NCBI RefSeq assembly: GCF_000820165.1
Contig: NZ_CDDD01000069.1
Location: 22,313-86,312 of the forward strand
Length of the DNA: 64,000 nt
Source of the DNA: Aeromonas taiwanensis
GTDB lineage: Bacteria > Pseudomonadota > Gammaproteobacteria > Enterobacterales > Aeromonadaceae
Reading direction: 5' to 3'
The position numbers and the translations under genes are program-made. The notes below the pieces were generated by a model. The model was given only the letters and a program-made list of their open reading frames with translations. It was not told where the DNA came from and made no database searches. Positions 43,497 through 52,450 of the stretch are shown here, piece by piece (the first letter of the stretch is position 1; each line of letters starts with the position of its first letter).

Positions 43497-45914
43497 ATGA
43501 TGACCATGACCGGCTGTTTTCACTGTGGTGAACCGGTTCCCACTGGCAGTAGTTTTACCCTCGAGATCAAAGGCATAGTGCAGCCCATGTGCTGCCCTGG
43601 TTGCCAGGCCGTGGCACAGACCATTCTCGAATGCGGTCTCGCCAGTTACTACGAACACCGCACCGCACCCGGCAGCAAGGGGGAGCTGGTTCCCGCCGAA
43701 CTGGCCGCCCTCACCCACTACGATCTCGCCGAGGTGCAGCAGGAGTTCGTCACCGAGGCGGGGACCCTGCGGGAGATCCAGCTCACCGTGGAAGGGTTGA
43801 CCTGCGCCGCCTGCGCCTGGCTCATCGAACGCCATCTGATGGGATTCCCCGGCCTGCACTATGTCAACGTCAACACCACCACCCACAGGGCGCGCATCAA
43901 GTGGGATCCGGTCTGGCTCTCTCTCAGCGACATTCTCAAGGGATTTGCCAAGGTTGGCTATCGCGCCTACCCCTTCCAGACCCACCAGCAGGAGGCGCTT
44001 TACGCCCGTGAGGTGCGCAGCTACATGTTCCGCATGGCGCTGGCGGGGCTCGGATCCATGCAGGTGATGATGTGTGCCGTGGCGCTCTACATGGACCTCT
44101 TCATCAGCGTGGAAGAGGAGTTCATGATCTATTTCAAGTGGATAAGCCTGCTGCTCTCCACCCCCATCATGATCTACTCGGCCCAGCCCTTTTACGTGGG
44201 GGCCTGGAGAAGCCTGAAGCAGGGTCACCTCTCCATGGATGTCTCGGTGTCCCTTGCGCTGATAGGCGCCTTCGTCGCCTCCATCTGGGCCACGGTTTTC
44301 AACACCGGCGAGGTCTATTACGACTCCATCACCATGTTCGTCTTCTTCCTGTTGCTGGGGCGCCTGCTCGAGCTGCGGGCCAGGCGCAAGGCGTCGGAGT
44401 CCAGCTCCAACCTGGCGCGCCTGGTTCCTATCATGGCCACCCGCATCGATGACGACGGCGAGCACGAGGTGGCTGCCAAGACCCTGCGGACAGGAGACCG
44501 GGTCCGGGTACTGGCCGGGGCCACCCTGCCCGCCGACGGCATCATCCTCCAGGGCCAGGCCAGCCTCAACGAAGCCATGCTGACCGGCGAGCAGTTGCCC
44601 CTCTTCAAGCAGGCGGGGGATCCCGTCTTTGCCGGCACCATCAACACGGATGCGCCGCTGGAGATCCGGGTCAGCCACGCCATCGAGGAGTCCCGCCTCG
44701 CCCAGATCATGCGGCTGCAGGATCATGCGCTAGACGACAAGCCCGCCATCGCCCAGCTCGCAGACGTACTGTCGCGCCACTTCATTCTGGTGCTCTTGCT
44801 CATTGCGGCGGCGGTCTGGACCTTCTGGCACTTTCATGAGCCCGAGCGGGCGTTCTGGGTCACCCTGGCGGTGCTGGTAGCGACCTGCCCCTGCGCCCTC
44901 TCGCTGGCCACCCCGACCGCGCTCACCTCGGCGACCGCTCACCTCACCCGCAGCGGTATCCTGCTGCGCCGCGGCCACGTGCTGGACGTGCTCACCCGCG
45001 CCAACCGCATCGTGATGGACAAGACGGGCACCCTGACCACGGGCAACATCAGCCTGGTGAGCGTCCAGCCATTGGCCGAGCTCGATGACGCCCGCTGCCT
45101 TGCCATTGCCCAAGCCCTGGAAGCCTACTCCGAGCACCCCATCGCCCGCGCGTTTCGCAGCCAGCCGGTGGCGGACGGAGTGCTGCTCGCCGCAAGCGAC
45201 GTCACCCCCGTCATCGGCCACGGCATTCAGGGGCAGATCGAGGGCGCCTCGTACCGGGTAGGCAGTGCCCGCTGGCTGGATCTGTCCGATCAAGAGCACG
45301 CCGACATGGCAAGCCCGCGGGAGGTGCCCGGCGATCTCGTCGTCTATCTTGCCGACGACCACAGGCTGCTCGCCCGCTTCACCCTGGCCGACACGGTGCG
45401 TGCCGATGCCGGCGCCCTGATCCGGGCTTTCAGGCAAGCCGGCCTGCAGACCACCATGCTGACCGGGGACGGCTCGGCCCAAGCAGACAAACTGGCCCGC
45501 GAGCTCGGGGTCGACGAGCTGGTCAAGGGGGTGACCCCGGACGGCAAGCTCGCCTACCTCAAGGCCCGGGAAGCGGCCGGGGATATCAGCATCATGGTGG
45601 GTGACGGCATCAACGACGCTCCGGTGCTCGCGGGAGCGCACGCCTCTTTCGCCATGGCGGGGGGCACGGATCTCGCCAAGAACAGCGCCGACGCCATCCT
45701 GCTGGCCGACGATCTCTCCCGCCTGCTGGCGGCCCGCGCCCTGGCGCTGCGTACCCGCAAGATCATCAAGGAGAACTTCGCCTGGTCCATCGGCTACAAC
45801 CTGCTGGTGCTGCCGCTGGCGGCGAGCGGCTGGCTGCCTCCCTACCTGGCGGCAGCGGGGATGTCGCTGAGCTCCCTCATCGTGGTCACCAACTCCATGC
45901 GGCTCAACCGATGA
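43497..45914 (+). CDS. ccoI: Copper-transporting P1B-type ATPase CcoI (FixI)
   Basis: 805 aa pump thought to supply copper for the CuB centre of the cbb3 oxidase. The N-terminus has a cysteine-rich CFHCGEP and MCCPGCQA region, then an HMA domain with LTCAACAWLIE. The core shows the channel motif TCPCALSLATPT, phosphorylation site DKTGTLTTG, and GDGINDAP. Eight membrane helices are expected. ATGs at 43497, 43500 and 43506 follow AGAGGG; the exact start is uncertain. Confidence 0.95.
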   Translation: MMTMTGCFHCGEPVPTGSSFTLEIKGIVQPMCCPGCQAVAQTILECGLASYYEHRTAPGSKGELVPAELAALTHYDLAEVQQEFVTEAGTLREIQLTVEGLTCAACAWLIERHLMGFPGLHYVNVNTTTHRARIKWDPVWLSLSDILKGFAKVGYRAYPFQTHQQEALYAREVRSYMFRMALAGLGSMQVMMCAVALYMDLFISVEEEFMIYFKWISLLLSTPIMIYSAQPFYVGAWRSLKQGHLSMDVSVSLALIGAFVASIWATVFNTGEVYYDSITMFVFFLLLGRLLELRARRKASESSSNLARLVPIMATRIDDDGEHEVAAKTLRTGDRVRVLAGATLPADGIILQGQASLNEAMLTGEQLPLFKQAGDPVFAGTINTDAPLEIRVSHAIEESRLAQIMRLQDHALDDKPAIAQLADVLSRHFILVLLLIAAAVWTFWHFHEPERAFWVTLAVLVATCPCALSLATPTALTSATAHLTRSGILLRRGHVLDVLTRANRIVMDKTGTLTTGNISLVSVQPLAELDDARCLAIAQALEAYSEHPIARAFRSQPVADGVLLAASDVTPVIGHGIQGQIEGASYRVGSARWLDLSDQEHADMASPREVPGDLVVYLADDHRLLARFTLADTVRADAGALIRAFRQAGLQTTMLTGDGSAQADKLARELGVDELVKGVTPDGKLAYLKAREAAGDISIMVGDGINDAPVLAGAHASFAMAGGTDLAKNSADAILLADDLSRLLAARALALRTRKIIKENFAWSIGYNLLVLPLAASGWLPPYLAAAGMSLSSLIVVTNSMRLNR

Positions 45915-46005
45915 ACCGCTCAGACGGCGGTGCCTCCCTTTTCTGGCCGCGGGTATCCAGCCCCCGCCGGGTGGTCATGACCGTTTTCATCACAGGGCCC
46001 TTGCC

Positions 46006-46206
46006 ATGAACATCATCTTCGTCCTCATCCCCATCGCCATCCTGTTCGTCATCATCGCGGGCGTTGTCTTCTTCTGGGCCATTCGCTCCGAGCAGTTCGA
46101 GGATCTCGACAGGCAGGGATCCAACATTCTGTTCGACGAGGAGCAGCCCGCCCAGCAAGAGAAAAAGTCAGACGATCACGGCGAAGATGATGGCAAACAA
46201 TCTTGA
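46006..46206 (+). CDS. ccoS: cbb3 oxidase maturation protein CcoS
   Basis: 66 aa. One transmembrane helix (MNIIFVLIPIAILFVIIAG), the conserved FFWAIRSEQFEDLDRQG segment, and an acidic tail. CcoS is needed for cofactor insertion into CcoN. It lies 91 bases after ccoI and overlaps the next gene. Confidence 0.94.
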   Translation: MNIIFVLIPIAILFVIIAGVVFFWAIRSEQFEDLDRQGSNILFDEEQPAQQEKKSDDHGEDDGKQS

Positions 46207-46876
46207 TCTCCTGGGGGCCCTGCTGGTGGGACTGGCAGGCTCCGGCCACTGCATCGCCATGTGCGGCGGCGTCTCGGCGGCCCTCTCCATGGCCATACCC
46301 GCCGACCGGCAGCATTTCTGGGGACGGCTTTGCTACCTGCTCAATTACAACCTCGGGCGGATCCTGAGCTATGTGCTGGCTGGCGCCCTGGTCGGCGGGC
46401 TGCTCGCCACCACCAGCGAGCTGGGGGCAGGCAAGCATGCCCTGGCGGGCCTGCGCGTCATTGCGGCCCTGCTGATGATAGCGCTTGGCCTCTATCTCGC
46501 AGGCTGGTGGCAGGGCGTACTGCTGCTGGAGCGTATCGGCGCAAAATTCTGGCCACTCATCAAGCCGCTGGCGGGCAAGTTCATCCCCTTCACCAGTGCC
46601 CTGCAGGCCCTGCCGTTTGGCATGGTATGGGGCTGGCTCCCCTGCGGCCTGGTCTACTCCATGCTGACCTGGAGCGCGGCGGCTGGCTCTGCCGGCGGCG
46701 GGGCGCTCATCATGCTCTTTTTCGGCCTGGGTACCCTGCCAACCCTGTTTGCCCTGGGGGGGCTTGCCGATCGGCTGCGCTACTGGCTGACCCTGCGCAG
46801 CCTGCGTCTTGGGGGCGCCCTGCTGCTCATGGCATACGGACTTCATACCCTCTGGATCGGGCTGGCATCCTTTTGA
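46187..46876 (+). CDS. Sulfite exporter TauE/SafE-like membrane protein
   Basis: 229 aa from ATG 46187, or 228 from the adjacent ATG 46190. Six hydrophobic helices; GSGHCIAMCGG near the N-terminus and GWLPCGLVYSML further on are the cysteine-containing motifs of the cco-linked SafE-type proteins. These are thought to move copper for cbb3 assembly in related bacteria, though the substrate is not settled. It overlaps ccoS by 20 bases and is followed by fnr. Confidence 0.88.
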   Translation: MMANNLDLLGALLVGLAGSGHCIAMCGGVSAALSMAIPADRQHFWGRLCYLLNYNLGRILSYVLAGALVGGLLATTSELGAGKHALAGLRVIAALLMIALGLYLAGWWQGVLLLERIGAKFWPLIKPLAGKFIPFTSALQALPFGMVWGWLPCGLVYSMLTWSAAAGSAGGGALIMLFFGLGTLPTLFALGGLADRLRYWLTLRSLRLGGALLLMAYGLHTLWIGLASF

Positions 46877-46914
46877 AGCCCTATCCAAAACGGATGAGTT
46901 GGTGGTAAACTTGT

Positions 46915-46928
46915 TTGATATAAATCAA
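46915..46928 (+). promoter_or_regulatory. Perfect FNR box upstream of fnr
   Basis: TTGATATAAATCAA is an exact match to TTGAT-N4-ATCAA. Its centre lies about 23 bases before the fnr ATG, so bound FNR would cover the promoter or early leader. Negative autoregulation is the likely effect. Confidence 0.85.
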
Positions 46929-46944
46929 TTATTCATATGAGCCT

Positions 46945-47700
46945 ATGATCCCGGACAAGAAACCTGGCAGACGTATTCAGAGCGGTGGCTGTGCAATTCA
47001 TTGCCAGGATTGCAGCATCAGCCAGCTCTGCATCCCCTTCACCCTGAACGACACCGAGCTCGATCAGCTGGACAGCATCATCGAGCGCAAGAAGCCGATC
47101 CAGAAGGGCGAAGAGTTGTTCAAGGCCGGCGACGAGCTGAAGTCGCTCTACGCCATCCGTTCCGGGACCATCAAGTCATATACCATCACCGAACAGGGTG
47201 ACGAGCAGATCACCGCCTTCCACCTCGCCGGGGATCTGGTCGGTTTCGATGCCATCCACAAGCAGGCACACCCCTCCTTCGCCCAGGCGCTGGAAACCGC
47301 CATGGTGTGCGAGATCCCGTTCGACGTGCTCGACGATCTCTCTGGCAAGATGCCCAAACTGCGCCAGCAGATCATGCGTCTGATGAGCAACGAAATCATG
47401 GGGGATCAGGAGATGATCCTGCTGCTCTCCAAGAAAAATGCCGAAGAGCGCCTCGCCGCCTTCCTGCACAACCTGTCGGTACGCTTCTCCGAGCGCGGTT
47501 TCTCCGCCAAGGAGTTTCGCCTCTCCATGACCCGGGGCGACATCGGCAACTACCTCGGCCTCACCGTCGAGACCATCAGTCGCCTGCTCGGCCGTTTCCA
47601 GAAATCCGGCCTCATCAGCGTCAAGGGCAAGTACATCACCGTATTGGACCACACGGCCCTCGGCATCATGGCCGGTGCCACTCGTCCCCCCTGCGGCTGA
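46945..47700 (+). CDS. fnr: Oxygen-sensing transcription regulator FNR
   Basis: 251 aa, almost co-linear with E. coli FNR. The [4Fe-4S] ligands are Cys20, Cys23, Cys29 and Cys122, with an additional Cys16 as in E. coli. The HTH recognition helix [11 protein letters not shown] keeps Glu209, Ser212 and Arg213, which read TTGAT. It controls the aerobic/anaerobic switch and lies next to the microaerobic oxidase genes and uspE. Confidence 0.98.
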   Translation: MIPDKKPGRRIQSGGCAIHCQDCSISQLCIPFTLNDTELDQLDSIIERKKPIQKGEELFKAGDELKSLYAIRSGTIKSYTITEQGDEQITAFHLAGDLVGFDAIHKQAHPSFAQALETAMVCEIPFDVLDDLSGKMPKLRQQIMRLMSNEIMGDQEMILLLSKKNAEERLAAFLHNLSVRFSERGFSAKEFRLSMTRGDIGNYLGLTVETISRLLGRFQKSGLISVKGKYITVLDHTALGIMAGATRPPCG

Positions 47701-47841
47701 CCTGCTCTCCGCCCACCTGATTCTCAGCCGGATCTGTTCGCCCTGAAATTTGATCCGGCACACCTTCCCGACGCCCCCCTTGGACTAAGCTGTAATGGCT
47801 AAAGAGTTGCCATCATTGGCCTTTTTGCCAAGGAGGAGAAC

Positions 47842-48789
47842 ATGGTCAAGTACCGAAACATTCTGGTGGTGATCAACCCGGAAGAGGAGCGCCAGATCGC
47901 CCTCGAGCGCGCGGTCAAGGTCGCCGAGCTGGAGCAGGGCGCCCAGCTGACCCTGCTCCTGACGATTTACGACTTTTCGTATGAAATGACTGCCATGCTG
48001 TCGGCTGACGAGCGGGAAGAGATGCGCCACGGTGTCATCGCCCAGCGTCGGGAGTGGCTCGACGAGATCCTCCAACCCTACCGAGACAAAGGGGTGGAGT
48101 GCGAGGTGAAGGTGCTGTGGCACAACCGCCCCTTCGAGTGCGTCATTCAGGAGGTGCTGGAGCAGCGCCACGATCTGGTGGTCAAGGCGACCCACAAGCA
48201 CTCCTTCCTGCAAACCTTCATCTTCACCCCGACCGACTGGCACCTGCTTCGCAAGTGCCCCTGCCCTGTCCTGCTGGTGAAGGAGGGTCACTGGCAACGG
48301 GGTGGCAGCCTCATCGCCGCCATCAACTGCTCGAGCGATGACAAGGAACAGAAGGTCTTGAACGATCGCATCACCCGCGAGGGGATCGCCATCGCCGAAC
48401 TGCTCGGCGCCAACCTCTATCTGGTCAACACCTACCCGGGGACCCCGGTCAACGTGGCCATCGAGCTGCCCGAATTCGATCCCAACGCTTACAACGACGC
48501 CATTCGCAAGCACCATGAAGATCTGCTGCGGGAACACGCAGATCAGTTCGGTATCAACCACATGTGGACCAAGGTGGCGGAAGGCCTGCCCGAAGAGGTG
48601 CTGCCGGACATGGCGGACGAGCTCAAGGCCACCCTGATGATCATGGGTTGCGTCGGTCGTACCGGGCTCTCCGCCGCCCTGCTCGGCAACACGGCGGAAC
48701 ACGTGGTCGACAGGCTCAACTGCGACATCCTCATCCTCAAACCCGACGATTACAGCTGCCCGGTGGATGACAGGCGGCATACTGCATAA
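47842..48789 (+). CDS. uspE: Universal stress protein UspE
   Basis: 315 aa with two tandem Usp domains (about 1-150 and 160-310). The second ends with GCVGRTGLSAALLGNTAEHVV, an ATP-type loop degraded from the usual G-2X-G-9X-G. It is the fnr neighbour in E. coli too. AAGGAGGAG lies just before ATG 47842. Stress and motility roles are reported for the family. Confidence 0.93.
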   Translation: MVKYRNILVVINPEEERQIALERAVKVAELEQGAQLTLLLTIYDFSYEMTAMLSADEREEMRHGVIAQRREWLDEILQPYRDKGVECEVKVLWHNRPFECVIQEVLEQRHDLVVKATHKHSFLQTFIFTPTDWHLLRKCPCPVLLVKEGHWQRGGSLIAAINCSSDDKEQKVLNDRITREGIAIAELLGANLYLVNTYPGTPVNVAIELPEFDPNAYNDAIRKHHEDLLREHADQFGINHMWTKVAEGLPEEVLPDMADELKATLMIMGCVGRTGLSAALLGNTAEHVVDRLNCDILILKPDDYSCPVDDRRHTA

Positions 48790-48796
48790 GCGTTTC

Positions 48797-48824
48797 TTGC
48801 CCTCCCCCGGGACATGGCTATAAT
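48797..48824 (+). promoter_or_regulatory. Candidate ttcA promoter
   Basis: TTGCCC (48797-48802), a 16-base spacer and a perfect TATAAT (48819-48824), 33 bases before the ttcA ATG. Confidence 0.6.
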
Positions 48825-48856
48825 AAGCCGCTTATTTTTGTCCCGGGTTTGAGGCC

Positions 48857-49765
48857 ATGCTAGAAGAGCTTAACGCCAAAGAGAAATACAGTTTCAACAA
48901 GCTGCAGAAACGCCTGCGGCGCAACGTGGGCCAGGCCATCGCCGACTTCAACATGATTGAAGAGGGTGACAAGATCATGGTGTGCCTGTCTGGCGGCAAA
49001 GACAGCTTTGCCATGCTCGACATCCTGATGAGCCTGAAGGCCAGCGCCCCCATCCATTTCGATCTCGTGGCCGTCAACCTGGATCAGAAACAACCCGGTT
49101 TCCCCGAACACGTGCTGCCGGAATACCTGACCTCCCTCGGCATCGACTTCAAGATCGTGGAAGAAGACACCTACTCCATCGTCAAGGAGAAGGTGCCGGA
49201 GGGCAAGACCACCTGCGCCCTCTGCTCCCGCCTGCGTCGCGGCATTCTGTATCGTACCGCCCAGGAACTGGGTTGCACCAAGATCGCGCTGGGCCACCAC
49301 CGTGACGATATCCTCGAGACCCTGTTCCTCAACATGTTCTACGGTGGCAAGCTGAAATCCATGCCGCCCAAGCTGGTGAGCGACGATGGCAAGAACGTGG
49401 TGATCCGACCGCTCGCCTACTGCAAGGAGAAGGACCTGGTGCGCTATGCCGAGGTCAAGGCCTTCCCCATCATCCCCTGCAATCTGTGCGGCTCTCAGGA
49501 AAACCTGCAGCGCCAGGCCATCAAGCAGATGATGCAGGAGTGGGATCGCCGCTTCCCCGGTCGTCTCGAGACCATGTTCACCGCCATTCAGGACGTGATC
49601 CCGAGCCACCTGCTCGATCACCAGCTGTTTGACTTCAAGAGCATCAACCGCGACTCCGGCATCATCGACGGTGGCGACAAGGCATTCGATCCGCCCGAAT
49701 TGCCCAAGGCCCCGCTGCTGGACATCGACGAGATGGACATGCTGGACGTAATCGAGGTGCGTTGA
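48857..49765 (+). CDS. ttcA: tRNA 2-thiocytidine(32) synthetase TtcA
   Basis: 302 aa Fe-S enzyme that thiolates C32 of certain tRNAs. The PP-loop ATP motif is [12 protein letters not shown] (about 42-53); cluster cysteines are in [12 protein letters not shown], and CNLCG follows about 100 residues later. Length and order (fnr-uspE-ttcA) fit enteric relatives. Confidence 0.96.
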   Translation: MLEELNAKEKYSFNKLQKRLRRNVGQAIADFNMIEEGDKIMVCLSGGKDSFAMLDILMSLKASAPIHFDLVAVNLDQKQPGFPEHVLPEYLTSLGIDFKIVEEDTYSIVKEKVPEGKTTCALCSRLRRGILYRTAQELGCTKIALGHHRDDILETLFLNMFYGGKLKSMPPKLVSDDGKNVVIRPLAYCKEKDLVRYAEVKAFPIIPCNLCGSQENLQRQAIKQMMQEWDRRFPGRLETMFTAIQDVIPSHLLDHQLFDFKSINRDSGIIDGGDKAFDPPELPKAPLLDIDEMDMLDVIEVR

Positions 49766-49779
49766 GCCCCGTCACCCAC

Positions 49780-49808
49780 AAAAAAGGAGCGCCTGGCGCT
49801 CCTTTTTT
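49780..49808. terminator. Bidirectional terminator between ttcA and the DUF2987 gene
   Basis: AAAAAAGGAGCGC (49780-49792), loop CTG, GCGCTCCTTTTTT (49796-49808): a perfect 13-bp hairpin with A and T runs, serving both convergent genes. Confidence 0.9.
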
Positions 49809-49843
49809 ATTCTGCTACATAAGCAATAAACGGCTTGTCGCCC

Positions 49844-50509
49844 TTACCCCTTGCGCAGCCAGGGGGTCAGACGCAGGACTTCTCCCTGCAGTTGCAACTT
49901 GCCACCGGCAAACGCTGCCAGCTGTGCGTTGCTGAGAAGCAGCTGCCCCTCCTGCCAGGAGACGGCCTCCTGACGGGCGCCATCGACCAGGTAGGCCGTC
50001 CCTGAAGGCGCCACCAGGGAAAGACGCACTCCTTCCATCTTCGGCAGGAAATACTTGCCGACCATGCCGGCCATCTTGTCGAGCAACTGCTGCATCTGCT
50101 GCTGACGCAGGGTGATCTCCGCCAGCGGCATCTCGGGGGTGGCGGGCGCATCGGCCATCACCTGCACCGACATGTCGCAGGCTACGTGCGGCTCGCTGAG
50201 CCCGACCACCACGGTCGCCTTGTCGAGGTTGAGATCGTCGTCATTGGGCAGCCGCAGTTCGCTGTCCACCGTGACCTCGGCGGGCACGTCCCTGTCCGGG
50301 GTCGATACCCTGGCCGAGGTGAGCAGGCAACGCTGGCCGTTTTGCTGACTGGTCAGGTAAAAGCCCAGCCTGGCGTGACCGAACTCCCCCTTGGCGAACG
50401 TCTTCATCTGGCTGTAGAAGGTGCCGTACGCCAGCTCCAGCGACGGCGCCGCCTGCCCCAGCATGGGAGCCAGCAGCAGCGCGGCCGCCACCCCGTATCG
50501 ATTCTGCAT
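49844..50509 (-). CDS. DUF2987-like exported protein
   Basis: 221 aa from ATG 50509, chosen for AAGGA six bases upstream and a clear signal peptide (MQNRYGVAAALLLAPMLGQAAP). The mature start LELAYGTFYSQMKTF resembles DUF2987 proteins of Vibrio and Shewanella. Two Cys (about residues 60 and 110) could form a disulfide. A helical region near residues 135-160 is rich in Gln. Function unknown. It follows the membrane-protein gene by 66 bases. Confidence 0.75.
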   Translation of the reverse strand: MQNRYGVAAALLLAPMLGQAAPSLELAYGTFYSQMKTFAKGEFGHARLGFYLTSQQNGQRCLLTSARVSTPDRDVPAEVTVDSELRLPNDDDLNLDKATVVVGLSEPHVACDMSVQVMADAPATPEMPLAEITLRQQQMQQLLDKMAGMVGKYFLPKMEGVRLSLVAPSGTAYLVDGARQEAVSWQEGQLLLSNAQLAAFAGGKLQLQGEVLRLTPWLRKG

Positions 50510-50575
50510 GTGCCATCCTTTTTCATCGCGCAGCATAGTGCGCCGACATTGGCGACAGCCTGACAACCCTGTCCG

Positions 50576-51358
50576 TCAGGCGTTGAAGTGATCCGGCCCC
50601 TGCCCGCCGGCGTTGTCCGCCACCTCGGTCACCTCCACGGCGACCCCGCACAGATCCCGGTAGAGGATCCCCTTGCAGTTGAAGTAGAGGGGTGCCACCC
50701 AGATAAGCCCCAGCCCCATGGGGATGAGCGCCAGGAAGAAGAGCGCCAGCATGACCCCGTGCAGCAACACTATGCTGGGCCAGCCGCGGGCAAACAGCTT
50801 GAGGGAGACCAGAATGGCCTGGGCCGGCGACAGGCCGCGCTCCAGCACCAGGGGCACGGTGAACACCAGCCCCATGCCCACCAGGGCTGAGGGAATGAAG
50901 GCCAGCATCACCGGCAGGCCCACCAGTTCGAACAGGGGGCCGAACAGGCTGGTGATGAGGCTGCCGAGCAGGCTCAGGCTGCCCAGACGCAGGAAGTGGC
51001 GGAAGAAGTCGAACACCTGGCCGGGCCGGGCACGGACGCCGACCGACTGTTGCAGCCCCAGCATGTCGAGGGAGGAGGTCATGGGAGACATGATCACCGT
51101 AATGAGCAGGCTGAGGATCAGGGCCATGTCCATGTCGCCTCCCTCCTGGGCAACATAGGGGGCCAGCAGGGTGTTGCTCAGCAGGATCCAGATTGCCATG
51201 ACCCCGACGATAGCCAGCGCCAGACCAAAACCGGTGCGCCGGGTCTGTTGCCACGCCTCTTTCAGCACCCCTGGCAAGTCCAGACGGTATCCCTGGCTGA
51301 GGGACTGTTCGAGGGTACCACCGATCCGCATTCTATTACTCAATTGACTATCCAACAT
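50576..51358 (-). CDS. Uncharacterised six-helix membrane protein
   Basis: 260 aa with about six predicted membrane helices (for example GLALAIVGVMAIWILL, MALILSLLITVIM, LVGLPVMLAFIPSALVGMGL and VLLHGVMLALFFLALIPMGL). Both ends are hydrophilic. I recognise no named family; the arrangement resembles YciC-type inner-membrane proteins of unknown role. The 230-base gap to the divergent GST-like gene shows no clear promoter. Confidence 0.75.
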   Translation of the reverse strand: MLDSQLSNRMRIGGTLEQSLSQGYRLDLPGVLKEAWQQTRRTGFGLALAIVGVMAIWILLSNTLLAPYVAQEGGDMDMALILSLLITVIMSPMTSSLDMLGLQQSVGVRARPGQVFDFFRHFLRLGSLSLLGSLITSLFGPLFELVGLPVMLAFIPSALVGMGLVFTVPLVLERGLSPAQAILVSLKLFARGWPSIVLLHGVMLALFFLALIPMGLGLIWVAPLYFNCKGILYRDLCGVAVEVTEVADNAGGQGPDHFNA

Positions 51359-51588
51359 TCACTGACGACTGATCCAAGGTGGCACATTATAGCGGTTTGA
51401 CCGGGCATGCGTAGCCGTTTTTCCTGTTATCTTCCGTTCAGAAAGCCATTGATACCAGCGGCAAAAACCCTTGTTCCCCCTGCTTGGCCCCTGGTGACGA
51501 CGAGCGTAGGATGACGGCTGGACCCGGCAGACGCCGCGCCTCTCATTCACGGAGTCTTTCCCCTCATCGTTCACACAAGGAGTACGCC

Positions 51589-52206
51589 ATGTCCGAACTG
51601 ACCCTCTATCTTGCGCCAGGTACCTGCGCCATGGCGGTGCGCATCGCCCTGGTGGAGGCCAGCGCCCCGCACCGAATCCAGCGTCTCGACCTCGCCGCCG
51701 GCGAGCAGCGATCCCCCGCCTATCTGGCCATCAACCCCAAGGGCCGGGTGCCGGCGCTGGTGACCGAGCGCGGCGTGCTGACCGAAACGCCGGCGCTGCT
51801 GCTCTATGTCGCCCAGCGCTTCCCAGAGGCGCAGCTGGCCCCCCTGGACGATCCCTTCCTGCTGGCCCGCATGCAGGAGGTGCACAGCTTCCTGGCCTCC
51901 ACCGTCCACGTCGCCCATGCCCACGGGCGCCGGGCCAGCCGCTGGGCCGATGACGAGCAGGCCATCGCCGCCATGCAGGCCAAGATGCCCCGGAACATGC
52001 GCGACGGTTTCTCCGAGATAGAGCACCACTACCTGGCCGGCCCCTGGGTGCTGGGGGAGCGCTTCAGCCTGGCCGACATCTATCTGTTCGTGGTCGCAGG
52101 CTGGCTGGCGAGCGACGGGGTGGACATCACCGAGTTTCCCAAGGTGGCGGCCCATCATGAGCGCATGCTGGCACGCCCCACCGTGCAGGAGGCGCTCGCC
52201 GTCTGA
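51589..52206 (+). CDS. Glutathione S-transferase family protein
   Basis: 205 aa. N-terminal thioredoxin-like domain (about 1-80: LTLYLAPGTCAMAVRIAL, NPKGRVPALV with the cis-Pro, LTETPALLLYVA) and all-helical C-terminal domain (FSLADIYLFVVAGWL). The SLADIY motif and Cys10 suggest a beta-class-like bacterial GST. AAGGAG precedes ATG 51589. Substrate unknown. Confidence 0.9.
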   Translation: MSELTLYLAPGTCAMAVRIALVEASAPHRIQRLDLAAGEQRSPAYLAINPKGRVPALVTERGVLTETPALLLYVAQRFPEAQLAPLDDPFLLARMQEVHSFLASTVHVAHAHGRRASRWADDEQAIAAMQAKMPRNMRDGFSEIEHHYLAGPWVLGERFSLADIYLFVVAGWLASDGVDITEFPKVAAHHERMLARPTVQEALAV

Positions 52207-52258
52207 TCCTCTCCTGCAGGTATCGCTGTTCCTTCCCGGGGCAGCGGTGCCCATGACC

Positions 52259-52286
52259 AAACGGGTGCTCTTCTGGCACCCGTTTT
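52259..52286 (+). terminator. Terminator after the GST-like gene
   Basis: AAACGGGTGC (52259-52268), loop of seven, GCACCCGTTT (52276-52285), then T and a mixed tail. It separates this gene from the rbs regulatory region. Confidence 0.75.
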
Positions 52287-52306
52287 ACGTTTTCCCAGCG
52301 CCTCAT

Positions 52307-52322
52307 TGAGATCGTTTTCACA
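52307..52322 (+). promoter_or_regulatory. CRP site of the rbs operon
   Basis: TGAGATCGTTTTCACA matches TGTGA-N6-TCACA at nine of ten positions. Its centre is near -61 from the predicted start of transcription, the class I activation position. Confidence 0.7.
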
Positions 52323-52339
52323 TTTTCTTCATCTGTGCC

Positions 52340-52368
52340 TAGACCCGTTAACGGTTAGCGCCTATCTT
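52340..52368 (+). promoter_or_regulatory. Candidate rbs operon promoter
   Basis: TAGACC (52340-52345), a 17-base spacer and TATCTT (52363-52368). The predicted start of transcription is near 52375. A weak -35 fits CRP dependence. Confidence 0.55.
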
Positions 52369-52380
52369 TCGCATCAACGA

Positions 52381-52405
52381 CGCAACCGGTTGCGTAACCG
52401 GTTGC
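52381..52405 (+). promoter_or_regulatory. Candidate RbsR operator, double
   Basis: The palindrome CGCAACCGGTTGCG (52381-52394), with a CG centre typical of LacI-family operators, followed directly by a near copy GTAACCGGTTGC (52394-52405). It lies just downstream of the predicted start of transcription, a repression position. rbsR at the end of this operon encodes the likely repressor. Confidence 0.7.
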
Positions 52406-52450
52406 CCCGCTCAATATCCGATATGCGGTCACAGACCGCCGAGGTGCTGT

